A stretch of 64,000 nt of DNA, taken from the NCBI RefSeq assembly GCF_001550135.1, contig NZ_LRUE01000023.1:84990-148989 (forward strand). The letters are read 5' to 3'. Under the pieces are notes generated by a model. It had not been told where the DNA came from. It saw only the letters and a program-made list of their open reading frames with translations, and did no database searches. Positions within the stretch are counted from its first letter, which is position 1; every line of letters begins with the position of its first letter. The DNA comes from Pseudoalteromonas shioyasakiensis (GTDB taxonomy: Bacteria > Pseudomonadota > Gammaproteobacteria > Enterobacterales > Alteromonadaceae). The position numbers were made by a program, and so were the translations under genes. This document shows positions 26,838 through 34,492 of this stretch, piece by piece.

Positions 26838-27722
26838 ATGATCAACAATTTTGATTTAAACGACTATCCATTGTGGACAGCGCTTGTCACGCCATTTTCT
26901 GAATCTGGCGAGGTCGATTACACGGCCCTTGAACAACTGGTCGCTGAGCAGCAAGATGCAAATAACGGCATTTTATTGCTTGGCAGTACCGGTGAAGGAC
27001 TGGCGCTTTCACTCAAAGAGCAACAAGCCATTGTTGAACATGTTTGTCAATTAGCACCAAGTGTCCCACTCATGGTTGCTGTGGGCGGCATGAACCTTAA
27101 GCAACAAATTGCTTGGGTTGAATACTGCAACCAACTACCTATTCATGGCTACCTGTTAGGTTCACCTCTGTATGCAAAACCTGGGGTTGTTGGCCAAACA
27201 CATTGGTTTAAAAGCCTACTAGACGCAAGTAACCACCCTTGTATGTTGTATAACGTACCAGGACGCAGCGCAGTTGAGATTTCACCACAGGTGATCAAAA
27301 ACCTTGCTGAGCACAAAAATCTTTGGGCCTTAAAAGAAGCCAGTGGCGACATTAGCAAATTTGAAGGCTTTAGAACGGCATCACCAACACTGGCTATTTT
27401 CAGTGGCGATGATGCACTTATGCCATATTTTGCTCAAGCGGGTGCAAAAGGTTTAGTTTCGGTTGCCGCGAATGCTTGGCCGAGTCAAACCCATGAGTTT
27501 GTTAAACGCAGTTTAAGTGGTCAATACCCAAATCTATTCACCGATTGGTCGCAAGCAATCCAAAGTTTATTCGCTGTGGCAAACCCAATCCCCGTAAAAG
27601 TACTGATGCACCTGCAAGGTAAAATAAATACCCCGCATTTACGTCCACCGCTTACGCATTTAGAGCTTGAGCAAACAGACAGCATCACCCACGCAAACAA
27701 CACAATTTTATCTTGGAACTAA
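26838..27722 (+). CDS. dapA: Divergent 4-hydroxy-tetrahydrodipicolinate synthase (DapA-like)
   Basis: Class-I aldolase family member of 294 residues that would condense pyruvate with aspartate semialdehyde. Pyruvate-binding K166 (LKEASGD), Y138 and R143 (YNVPGRS), Y112 (PLYAKP) and T51 are kept. The first hydroxyl of the catalytic GTTGES motif is a serine (LGSTGEG), so the fold should be active but the protein is not the usual housekeeping DapA type. The putative ribosome site GTGAGAG abuts the ATG at 26838, an unusual spacing. It is the first gene after the lysine riboswitch, and dapD-like begins 14 bases after its stop. Confidence 0.85.
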   Translation: MINNFDLNDYPLWTALVTPFSESGEVDYTALEQLVAEQQDANNGILLLGSTGEGLALSLKEQQAIVEHVCQLAPSVPLMVAVGGMNLKQQIAWVEYCNQLPIHGYLLGSPLYAKPGVVGQTHWFKSLLDASNHPCMLYNVPGRSAVEISPQVIKNLAEHKNLWALKEASGDISKFEGFRTASPTLAIFSGDDALMPYFAQAGAKGLVSVAANAWPSQTHEFVKRSLSGQYPNLFTDWSQAIQSLFAVANPIPVKVLMHLQGKINTPHLRPPLTHLELEQTDSITHANNTILSWN

Positions 27723-27736
27723 AAACAGGTTTTATC

Positions 27737-28477
27737 ATGAGCTGGTTAGAATTATTAAACAACTTAGAATCAGGCGCAGTTCGCGCAGCAACACAAGACG
27801 AGAACGGCAACTGGCACGCCAATGTTGAAGTTAAACAAGGCATTTTAGAAGCCTTTAAAAATGGTACAAATACCGAGTTCCCGGGTGGTTTTGTTGATAA
27901 GCACAACTTAGCACCACAAGGCTTTGCAGCCGATGCTGGCGTGCGTATGGTACCAGGTGGTAGCAGTGTTCGTCGTGGCGCACACGTTGCCAAAGGCACC
28001 ATTATCATGCCACCAGCATATGTGAATATTGGCGCGTTCATCGACGAAGGCACTATGGTCGACAGCCACGCATTAGTGGGTTCATGCGCACAAGTGGGTA
28101 AAAATGTTCACCTAAGTGCTGCAGTACAATTAGGTGGTGTACTTGAGCCAATTGGTGCTAGCCCTGTGGTTATTGAAGATGACGCATTCATCGGCGCAGG
28201 CTGCGTTATTGTTGAAGGTGTGGTTGTGAAAAAAGGTGCTGTACTTGCGCCAGGTGTTCGTTTATCGGCAACTATTCCTGTTTACGATTGCGTTAACGAA
28301 CGCCAGCTAGACAAAGGTGAAGCCATCCCAGAAAACGCGATTGTGATCCCAGGCTCTCGCCCTGCTTCAAATGCATGGGCTCGCGAGAAAGGTCTAAGCA
28401 TGTCTTGTGCATTGATCGTGAAATACCGTGATGAACAAAGCGATGCATCATTACTGTTAGAAGAGGTTTTACGTTAA
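27737..28477 (+). CDS. dapD: Tetrahydrodipicolinate N-succinyltransferase-like protein (DapD-like)
   Basis: A left-handed beta-helix acyltransferase of 246 residues, shorter at the N-terminus than E. coli DapD (274). The core 'YVNIGAFIDEGTMVDSHALV', GSCAQVGKNVHLS, GGVLEPIGASPVVIEDDAFI and VVEGV-type repeats match DapD, which succinylates tetrahydrodipicolinate. An in-frame TTG at 27713 overlaps dapA; the ATG at 27737 with upstream ACAGG is preferred. The stop overlaps the next ATG (TAATG). Divergence from the proteobacterial norm suggests this is an additional, specialised copy, though I cannot see the rest of the genome. Confidence 0.87.
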   Translation: MSWLELLNNLESGAVRAATQDENGNWHANVEVKQGILEAFKNGTNTEFPGGFVDKHNLAPQGFAADAGVRMVPGGSSVRRGAHVAKGTIIMPPAYVNIGAFIDEGTMVDSHALVGSCAQVGKNVHLSAAVQLGGVLEPIGASPVVIEDDAFIGAGCVIVEGVVVKKGAVLAPGVRLSATIPVYDCVNERQLDKGEAIPENAIVIPGSRPASNAWAREKGLSMSCALIVKYRDEQSDASLLLEEVLR

Positions 28478-29682
28478 TGAGCTTTTTGAGCACGCCCATC
28501 AAGCAAGCTGTTGAACAAGTTTCAACACATCTTGATACGCCATTTTTTATCTATGATTTAGATAAATTAACTGCACATTTAAATCAACTGACTGCGCAAA
28601 CCGATGTGAAGCTTTGGTATGCCGTAAAGGCCAACCCACTGTCTCGCATTATTCAATGTTTAGACAGCGCAGGGTTTAACTTTGATGTTGCAAGTAAAGG
28701 TGAACTTGAGCAAGTACTTGCTCAAGGCATCGATAGCGAGCGCGTGCTCAACACAGGGCCTGCAAAGAGCCCTAAACAAATTTCACATTTCATTGCTCGC
28801 GGCGTACGTACTTTTGTGGCCGAGAGCGTTAACCAAGTTCGCTGGTTAAACGAACAAGCAACAAAAGCAAATTGTCAGCTGCAAGTTCTATTGCGCGTAC
28901 AACTTCGTTGGCCAGACAGCGAAAAGAACCCTCTTGGTGGCGATAGCCTTACTCCTTTTGGTTTGGGCTGTGATGAGTGGCAAGCACTCACTGTAAGTGA
29001 TTACCCAGCTCTTAGCTTTGATGGCCTGCATATTTTCCAATGGGGCAATATGCTAAGTACTGACAAGCTCGCCGAGCTATGGCGTGCGATGATTGCGCCA
29101 TTACAACAGCTAGCAAGCTCAATAAATATTAACCTTAATATTCTCGATTTAGGGGGTGGCTTAGGTATTCCTTATACGCAAGATGCTAACCGACTCGATT
29201 GGTCTGCACTTATCGAGACTCTGGCGGCTATTAAAGCAGATGCTGGTGTCAAAGAGCTTTGGATGGAACTTGGCCGCTATGCGGTGGGCGAATGCGGCCA
29301 TTACGCAACGCCGGTTGTTGAGCGCAAAGAGAATTACAATCAACAACAAGTGATTTTATCAGGCGGTATTAACCATTTACTTCGCCCTGCTGTAACAAGC
29401 CAAGATTTTCCTGCGGCATTACTACGCGAGTCAACGGCTGAGCCTGCGGCAATGACTTTATACGGCCCTCTTTGCACCGCCCTTGATTGCTTAGGTGAGC
29501 ACCAATTAGCGAGCGATTTAAATGAGCAAGACTGGTTGGTATTCAGCCAATGTGGTGCATACGGCTTTACCGAAAGCATGCCGTACTTTTTATGCCACGA
29601 ATTAGCGGCTGAATACATCCTTGAACAAGGCAATATTGAGTGTATCCGTAGCGCTGAAGATGCCAGCTATTATTTAAGGTAA
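28477..29682 (+). CDS. Fold-type III PLP decarboxylase (LysA-like)
   Basis: A 401-residue alanine-racemase-fold decarboxylase. PLP lysine K51 lies in WYAVKANPL, the phosphate-binding glycine loop is DLGGGLGIPY (about 224-233), and GP-x-C (C333) and GAYG (360-363) belong to the second half of the active site. The histidine that stacks on PLP in LysA/ODC (FHVGS or CHIGS) is replaced: the region reads GLHIFQWGN (183-191). The C-terminal NYN motif of LysA is absent. The substrate may therefore not be plain meso-diaminopimelate. Translationally coupled to dapD-like and 5 bases before the M14 gene. Confidence 0.82.
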   Translation: MSFLSTPIKQAVEQVSTHLDTPFFIYDLDKLTAHLNQLTAQTDVKLWYAVKANPLSRIIQCLDSAGFNFDVASKGELEQVLAQGIDSERVLNTGPAKSPKQISHFIARGVRTFVAESVNQVRWLNEQATKANCQLQVLLRVQLRWPDSEKNPLGGDSLTPFGLGCDEWQALTVSDYPALSFDGLHIFQWGNMLSTDKLAELWRAMIAPLQQLASSININLNILDLGGGLGIPYTQDANRLDWSALIETLAAIKADAGVKELWMELGRYAVGECGHYATPVVERKENYNQQQVILSGGINHLLRPAVTSQDFPAALLRESTAEPAAMTLYGPLCTALDCLGEHQLASDLNEQDWLVFSQCGAYGFTESMPYFLCHELAAEYILEQGNIECIRSAEDASYYLR

Positions 29683-29687
29683 TCACC

Positions 29688-30806
29688 ATGAGTAAAGAGT
29701 TAATCAGCCAAGAGAATATTGTGGTTGGCGAGATTGCCAACGGCCTACCACTGACAATTCCTGTGTATCGCTTAAAAGGCGATGGCACGGGACCAAACGT
29801 GTATATACAAGCAAATATGCACGGCGCTGAAGTACAAGGTAATGCAGTAATTTATCAATTGCTTGAGCAGCTAAAATCACTCAAGCTGCGCGGCGATATT
29901 ACCCTAGTGCCTTATGCCAACCCTATTGGTTGCAACCAAAAATCAGGTGAGTTTACTTTAGGTCGCTTCGACCCAATCACGGGCACCAACTGGAACCGCA
30001 TGTACCGCTTTAATAAAGCGTTACCGTCACAGATTGCTGAACAGCATAAAGACAGTGATGATGCGACCCTTAAAGCTGCATTTAAACAGGCACTCGTTGC
30101 TGACATCGACAGTCAATTAACGGGTCCTGATTACAGCCTAACAACGGGTAAGCGCATTGCTCTTAACTTGCAAAAGCTTGCCCACCAGGCTGATATCGTT
30201 TTAGACCTTCACACTGGGCCTATCTCAAGTAAGCACTTATATTGCCCTGAATACGCCAAAGACAGCGCAAGCTACTTCAACATCGAACATGTGTTATTGA
30301 TCCCAAGTGATTTTGATGGCGCAATGGATGAAGCGAGTTTCTGCCCATGGTGGTCGTTATCTCAAGAGCTTGCCAAACAAGGCCGTGAATTTGCAGTTCA
30401 AGTCGAAGCATTTACCGTTGAACTTGGTAGCCAAGAAAAAATCGATTTAAGTGCGGCACTTGAAGATGCAAATAGCATTTTAAGTTACCTCAATCAAAAA
30501 GAGGTATTAGTTGATGCTGCGTATCATCCAAAAGCGATGACACGTTATGCCTGCATGCTTGAAGATTATGTAGCTTACTACGCACCTATGGGTGGCATGG
30601 TCGAGTATCTTGCCCCACTGGGTGGCCATATTAAAGCTGGTGAGCCTATCGCCCGCATTTTAAGAATGGAGCGCTACCTTTCTGAGCAGCCGCTACAAAC
30701 ATTAAGTTTTGATAAAGACGCCATTGCTATTTTGCATTTTGCTTCAGCAAGCGTGAATCAAGGTACCGAACTTTATAAGTTTTTTACCAACGTATTTGAG
30801 CTATAA
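29688..30806 (+). CDS. M14-family succinylglutamate desuccinylase/aspartoacylase-like hydrolase
   Basis: A zinc hydrolase of 372 residues. Zinc ligands H45 and E48 lie in NMHGAEVQ, H175 in DLHTG, and the catalytic glutamate is E245 in TVELG. Known family members remove N-acyl groups from amino acids (AstE removes succinyl from N-succinylglutamate, ASPA acetyl from aspartate). A C-terminal lipoyl-like beta domain ('GGMVEYLAPLGGHIKAGEPI') is present, as in the larger members. As last gene of a lysine-riboswitch operon after dapA-dapD-decarboxylase, it is a candidate desuccinylase for a DAP or lysine intermediate, a role normally held by DapE (M20 family). Confidence 0.8.
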   Translation: MSKELISQENIVVGEIANGLPLTIPVYRLKGDGTGPNVYIQANMHGAEVQGNAVIYQLLEQLKSLKLRGDITLVPYANPIGCNQKSGEFTLGRFDPITGTNWNRMYRFNKALPSQIAEQHKDSDDATLKAAFKQALVADIDSQLTGPDYSLTTGKRIALNLQKLAHQADIVLDLHTGPISSKHLYCPEYAKDSASYFNIEHVLLIPSDFDGAMDEASFCPWWSLSQELAKQGREFAVQVEAFTVELGSQEKIDLSAALEDANSILSYLNQKEVLVDAAYHPKAMTRYACMLEDYVAYYAPMGGMVEYLAPLGGHIKAGEPIARILRMERYLSEQPLQTLSFDKDAIAILHFASASVNQGTELYKFFTNVFEL

Positions 30807-30864
30807 GCTCATCCCTTCTCATTGCGTGAGAGTCAACGGCTTATGCCCTTAGGCCGTTACAGCA

Positions 30865-30895
30865 GGGCTCCAAGCTTAGCTTGGGGCTCTCTATT
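30865..30895 (+). terminator. Probable terminator of the dap-like operon
   Basis: GGGCTCCAAGCT (30865-30876) pairs with AGCTTGGGGCTC (30878-30889) with two GU pairs, followed by TCTATTTA. A second small hairpin (AACGGC/GCCGTT) lies just before it. The T-tract is imperfect. Confidence 0.55.
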
Positions 30896-30992
30896 TACCT
30901 AAAATTTCAACAATTCAGTACAAGTTCACGGTTACTTATGTAAAAATCGTTATAATTATACCTACTTACAAGTCTACTGAAAGGGAACTGCA

Positions 30993-32030
30993 ATGGGATG
31001 GCGCATTTGGCTGGCAGCCGCTGGCTTATTTTCTGTACCTGTATTTGCTCAAACTGAACAACCACAAACTAACGAACAAGATGACGCGCTAGAACTCGTA
31101 AAGCAGTGTATTTTGAACGAAGCGATTGGCGGTGACGGTAAACAAACACTCGAAGAACTTCGTAAAAAATGCTCAGACTTAGACGAGAGTAAAAAGCTCA
31201 CCGCTTTAGACAAGCGTAAAGCCCGTGAAGAAGTGAGCAAGAAAAACCGTAATGTGATCACCCCACATAAGCGTAACTACATATTACCGCTTTCATACGT
31301 ATCTAACCCGAATGAACGTCCTTTTGATGGTTTAAAAGATCTTGCTGAGCAAACTGATGGCGAGCCACTTGATAATCTTGAAGTGAAATATCAACTTTCA
31401 ATTAAAGTGCCTATTTTCGAAGGCTTTTCAGATAAAGATCAGGGCGTATTCTTTGCGTTTACCATGCAATCGTTTTGGCAGTTCTACAACAAAAATATTT
31501 CATCACCGTTTCGTGAAACAAATTACGAACCAGAGATCTTCTGGGTGAACTACCTTGATCCTGAGCATGTGCTTTGGGGCGATGAAATGGCAATTGCAAT
31601 TGGTGCCTCACATCAATCGAATGGCCGCAGCCAGCCTAATTCACGTTCATGGAACCGTATCTATGCCGATTTCCTATGGGAAAAAGATGGCTTTGTTTTT
31701 AGCTTTAAGCCTTGGTATCGCATTCCTGAAGATAAAAAGGACGATGAGCTAGAAGCCCGTGGCGATGATAATCCAGATATCTACAAATACATGGGTTACT
31801 TTGAGTTCTCGGGTGCATATCGTTACAACGAGCATGAATTTAGCTTTATGACCCGTAATAACTTAAATTCAGATAACCGTGGTGCAATCCAATTAGATTG
31901 GTCTTTTCCTCTTTGGGGCCGATTACGTGGCTACGCACAATATTTTAATGGTTATGGTGAGAGCTTGATTGATTACAACGCCGATATTGAACGTTTTGGT
32001 GTGGGTATTCTGTTAACTGACTTACTTTAA
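30993..32030 (+). CDS. pldA: Outer membrane phospholipase A
   Basis: A barrel enzyme that hydrolyses phospholipids misplaced in the outer leaflet. Signal peptide is MGWRIWLAAAGLFSVPVFA. The catalytic triad reads H207, S209 and N221 in ASHQSNGRSQPNSRSWNR, with the same H-S-N spacing as E. coli PldA; SPFRETNYEPE is the conserved preceding motif. The 345 residues include a longer charged N-terminal region (about 28-90) than E. coli PldA. The start has AAAGGGA upstream. Convergent with the yiiD-like gene. Confidence 0.95.
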   Translation: MGWRIWLAAAGLFSVPVFAQTEQPQTNEQDDALELVKQCILNEAIGGDGKQTLEELRKKCSDLDESKKLTALDKRKAREEVSKKNRNVITPHKRNYILPLSYVSNPNERPFDGLKDLAEQTDGEPLDNLEVKYQLSIKVPIFEGFSDKDQGVFFAFTMQSFWQFYNKNISSPFRETNYEPEIFWVNYLDPEHVLWGDEMAIAIGASHQSNGRSQPNSRSWNRIYADFLWEKDGFVFSFKPWYRIPEDKKDDELEARGDDNPDIYKYMGYFEFSGAYRYNEHEFSFMTRNNLNSDNRGAIQLDWSFPLWGRLRGYAQYFNGYGESLIDYNADIERFGVGILLTDLL

Positions 32031-32038
32031 CTGTAAGA

Positions 32039-32064
32039 AGAGCGAGCTTTAGTTAGCTCGCTCT
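32039..32064. terminator. Hairpin between convergent pldA and yiiD-like genes
   Basis: AGAGCGAGCT (32039-32048) pairs perfectly with AGCTCGCTCT (32055-32064). No clear T-run follows on either strand, but the position between two convergent genes supports a shared terminator. Confidence 0.5.
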
Positions 32065-32073
32065 AAATAGTCG

Positions 32074-32967
32074 TTATTTTTTAACGATGAAGTGACCTTC
32101 AAATTCTGCTACTAACACATCGCCATCGTATACATTTACTGGCACGTGGTAGCTTGCTTTACCACTTTCTTCTAAATCAGCTAATTTGCCTTTACAGCCA
32201 GCCAGCTCAACACTACCACGAGGGTCGTTATTGAGTGGTTTAAGGTATTTAATGTTGGCATCAGCTAACACGATATTTCCTTCAAGGCCTGCTTCTTTCA
32301 GCGCAAGGTAAGTTGCGCCCCACCCTGTTAAGGTTGCTAAACTATAAATTGAACCCGCAAACATAGTGTTATGAAGGTTTAAGTTCGCATCTAAATCAGC
32401 GCGGGTAGTAAACTGCCAATCGGTATAGCTTTCAACTTTAATGCCCATCGCATCACTGATTGGGATCGACTCACGCCACGTGTTTTGCAGTACTTGTGTC
32501 CAGTTTGGATGACGGAACCAACCCGGCTCAGAGGGTTTTTGTTTTACCATTTTCCAATGCTGTACATCGTCATAGGCAAGGTGCGCTTTTTCTTTTAATT
32601 CGTAGCCATGACGCTTATAGAAATCAAGAGCTCGCTCACGAGCAAACAATACCAGCTCGTCAGCATCTTGAGTCCATGCGATTTTTTCTAATTCATGTAA
32701 TAAACGGCTACCAATATGCTGGTTACGATTACCTTCAGCAACCGCCATATAACGAACTTGCGCTTGCTGATGATTATTAAAATGCAGGCGCGCTACGCCT
32801 AATACTTCGCCGTCATTATTTTTGATAAAGCGGTGCTCTGCGTCTTGTTCTAAGTCATCTTGCTCAGAACCACGCGGCTCGCCCCAGGGTGCTCTTAAAA
32901 CCTGCCAACGTAATGAATAGTACGCTTGCCAATCTTCGCTGCTTTGTGGGGTGGTCACTTTAAACAT
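32074..32967 (-). CDS. Bifunctional GNAT acetyltransferase / hotdog thioesterase (YiiD-like)
   Basis: A fused protein of 297 residues. Residues about 1-140 are a GNAT N-acetyltransferase domain with the acetyl-CoA loop NRNQHIGSRLL. Residues about 150-297 are a YiiD-type hotdog domain ('NLHNTMFAGSIYSLATLTGWG') of putative thioesterase function. The same fusion is E. coli YiiD, which sits near dtd and yihY there; dtd and yihY are also close by here (34-36 kb), so local gene order is partly conserved. Substrates unknown. Confidence 0.88.
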   Translation of the reverse strand: MFKVTTPQSSEDWQAYYSLRWQVLRAPWGEPRGSEQDDLEQDAEHRFIKNNDGEVLGVARLHFNNHQQAQVRYMAVAEGNRNQHIGSRLLHELEKIAWTQDADELVLFARERALDFYKRHGYELKEKAHLAYDDVQHWKMVKQKPSEPGWFRHPNWTQVLQNTWRESIPISDAMGIKVESYTDWQFTTRADLDANLNLHNTMFAGSIYSLATLTGWGATYLALKEAGLEGNIVLADANIKYLKPLNNDPRGSVELAGCKGKLADLEESGKASYHVPVNVYDGDVLVAEFEGHFIVKK

Positions 32968-33195
32968 AAAAACTCCTGTGATAATTCAGCCACTGTCTGT
33001 TGTTTTTCTGTCGTGGCCTTTGCAATGCGAATTACGATACGCGATCTTCTAACAAGTTGGAATAATACTTTGGTGACCCAGCCTAAATTATTATTCTTGG
33101 CTGTAAAAACTAATGCACAATTGCACTTTAAGCCTGCTGGTCTATGCTGAAATAATTGTATTATTTTAATAAATAAATAGCTAAAGGCCCGAAAT

Positions 33196-33885
33196 ATGGA
33201 ACATTTTCTTGAACCCAGTGGCGCAGTAAAACATAGTTTTATTGAGGACTGCCACCGATTAGGGCAACTCATCTATTGGCATAAACAAGGCAATTACAGT
33301 ATTCAAGTTAGGCAACTTAACCAATTACGCTGGTTATTGATCAATGAAACTCTGCAATCGGTCATTGAAAAACGCCGACCTGCCAGATTACTTTTCCCGC
33401 ATTTACAATACCTTGCAAAGCTTTGGCAAGACTTAGAGGAACCTAAAAAGATTTTAGAACTAGGGCTAGGCGGTGGTGCTATTCGTAATTACTTACAGCA
33501 CACCTACCCTGACAGCCAACTGACATCGGTTGATAAAAACCCCGACATAATTCACTGCTATAAACGTTACTTTGGTGGCGACCATGCCAATAATCTGCAC
33601 TGTTTTGATGCGCAGCAAGTATTAGAGCAAAACAACGAATACAATTGGATTATCCTAGATTTATTCAGTGAGGTAGATGCGCCATTATTTTTATACAAGC
33701 ACCAGTTTTACACCAAACTAAGAGCAGCGATGGCAAAAGATGGCTTGTTGTTCATTAATTTTTTATCTAATCACCCATCGCAACTAAAGCAACTTGAGCA
33801 CCTGCTAATCACCGAGTTTGGCAAGCGCCCAAGCATTGTAAAAATCCCCGACTACGTAAATCACATCGTGATGATCAAAAAATAA
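33196..33885 (+). CDS. Spermidine-synthase-like class I methyltransferase-fold protein
   Basis: A 229-residue Rossmann-fold protein. Motif I is LELGLGGGAIRNYL, followed by an acidic ribose-binding D in TSVDKNPD and WIILDLFSE at motif IV. The outline is that of spermidine synthase relatives without the full N-terminal beta domain, and it lacks a clear aminopropyl-acceptor site. It could use SAM or decarboxylated SAM; the substrate is unknown. The start has AAAGG. It is inserted between the yiiD-like and dtd genes on the opposite strand. Confidence 0.7.
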   Translation: MEHFLEPSGAVKHSFIEDCHRLGQLIYWHKQGNYSIQVRQLNQLRWLLINETLQSVIEKRRPARLLFPHLQYLAKLWQDLEEPKKILELGLGGGAIRNYLQHTYPDSQLTSVDKNPDIIHCYKRYFGGDHANNLHCFDAQQVLEQNNEYNWIILDLFSEVDAPLFLYKHQFYTKLRAAMAKDGLLFINFLSNHPSQLKQLEHLLITEFGKRPSIVKIPDYVNHIVMIKK

Positions 33886-33892
33886 AAATACT

Positions 33893-34057
33893 TATACCAA
33901 TTCGCTTAATTAAGTAGTCTATTTTGAGGCAATAAAACCTCGTTGATAACAAGGCAAAAATTTCGTTATTTAGTTGTTCCAAATGAGAGATTTTTAACGC
34001 AGTTAGCGACAGGTTTAATCCCTCAAAATGATTAAGTATTATTGCGGGTTGGTATTA
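33893..34057 (+). repeat. MITE-like element, copy A
   Basis: 165 bases nearly identical to the reverse complement of 52011-52178. The ends are imperfect inverted repeats: TACCAATTCGCTTAAT on the left and, on the opposite strand at the right, TACCAACCCGCAATAATA. Both continue to an internal TTTTGAGG. Its right end supplies the stop codon of dtd. No coding capacity, so it could only be moved in trans. Confidence 0.85.
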
Positions 34058-34492
34058 CACAGATAAATTAAAAGTAACGGGACCATCGTTACATAGGCTT
34101 ACTTGCATATCAGCACCAAACTGCCCGGTAGCCACTGTTAAGCCTACTTTTTTAGCCTCTGCAATAAAATACTCATAGAGTGTATTGGCTTGTTCTGGCG
34201 TGCCAGCACTTGAAAAGCTTGGACGCATACCCTTTTTAGTGTCGGCTGCTAAGGTAAACTGCGAAACCACTAAAAGCTCACCTTTGATATCATTCAAACT
34301 TAAATTCATCTTTCCTTGTTCATCGGTAAAAATGCGGTAATTGCTGACTTTGTGTAAAAGCTTCAGGGCGCTTTGCTCGGTGTCCTGTTTTTCAACACCT
34401 AATAGCAGCAAAATACCTTGTGAAATTTCACCAACTACTTCGCCTGCCACTTCTACTTTTGCTTGTTTTACTCTTTGAATTAAGCCTTGCAT
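34055..34492 (-). CDS. dtd: D-aminoacyl-tRNA deacylase
   Basis: Hydrolyses D-aminoacyl-tRNA (and glycyl-tRNA-Ala) as a chirality checkpoint. The 145 residues match the family; SQFTLAADTKKGMRPSF carries the active-site motif, and G137-P138 in NDGPVTF is the cross-subunit Gly-cisPro motif. The gene overlaps the 3' end of pip by 13 bases, so it is cotranscribed. Its TAA stop (34055-34057) lies inside the end of a MITE-like repeat. Confidence 0.95.
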   Translation of the reverse strand: MQGLIQRVKQAKVEVAGEVVGEISQGILLLLGVEKQDTEQSALKLLHKVSNYRIFTDEQGKMNLSLNDIKGELLVVSQFTLAADTKKGMRPSFSSAGTPEQANTLYEYFIAEAKKVGLTVATGQFGADMQVSLCNDGPVTFNLSV

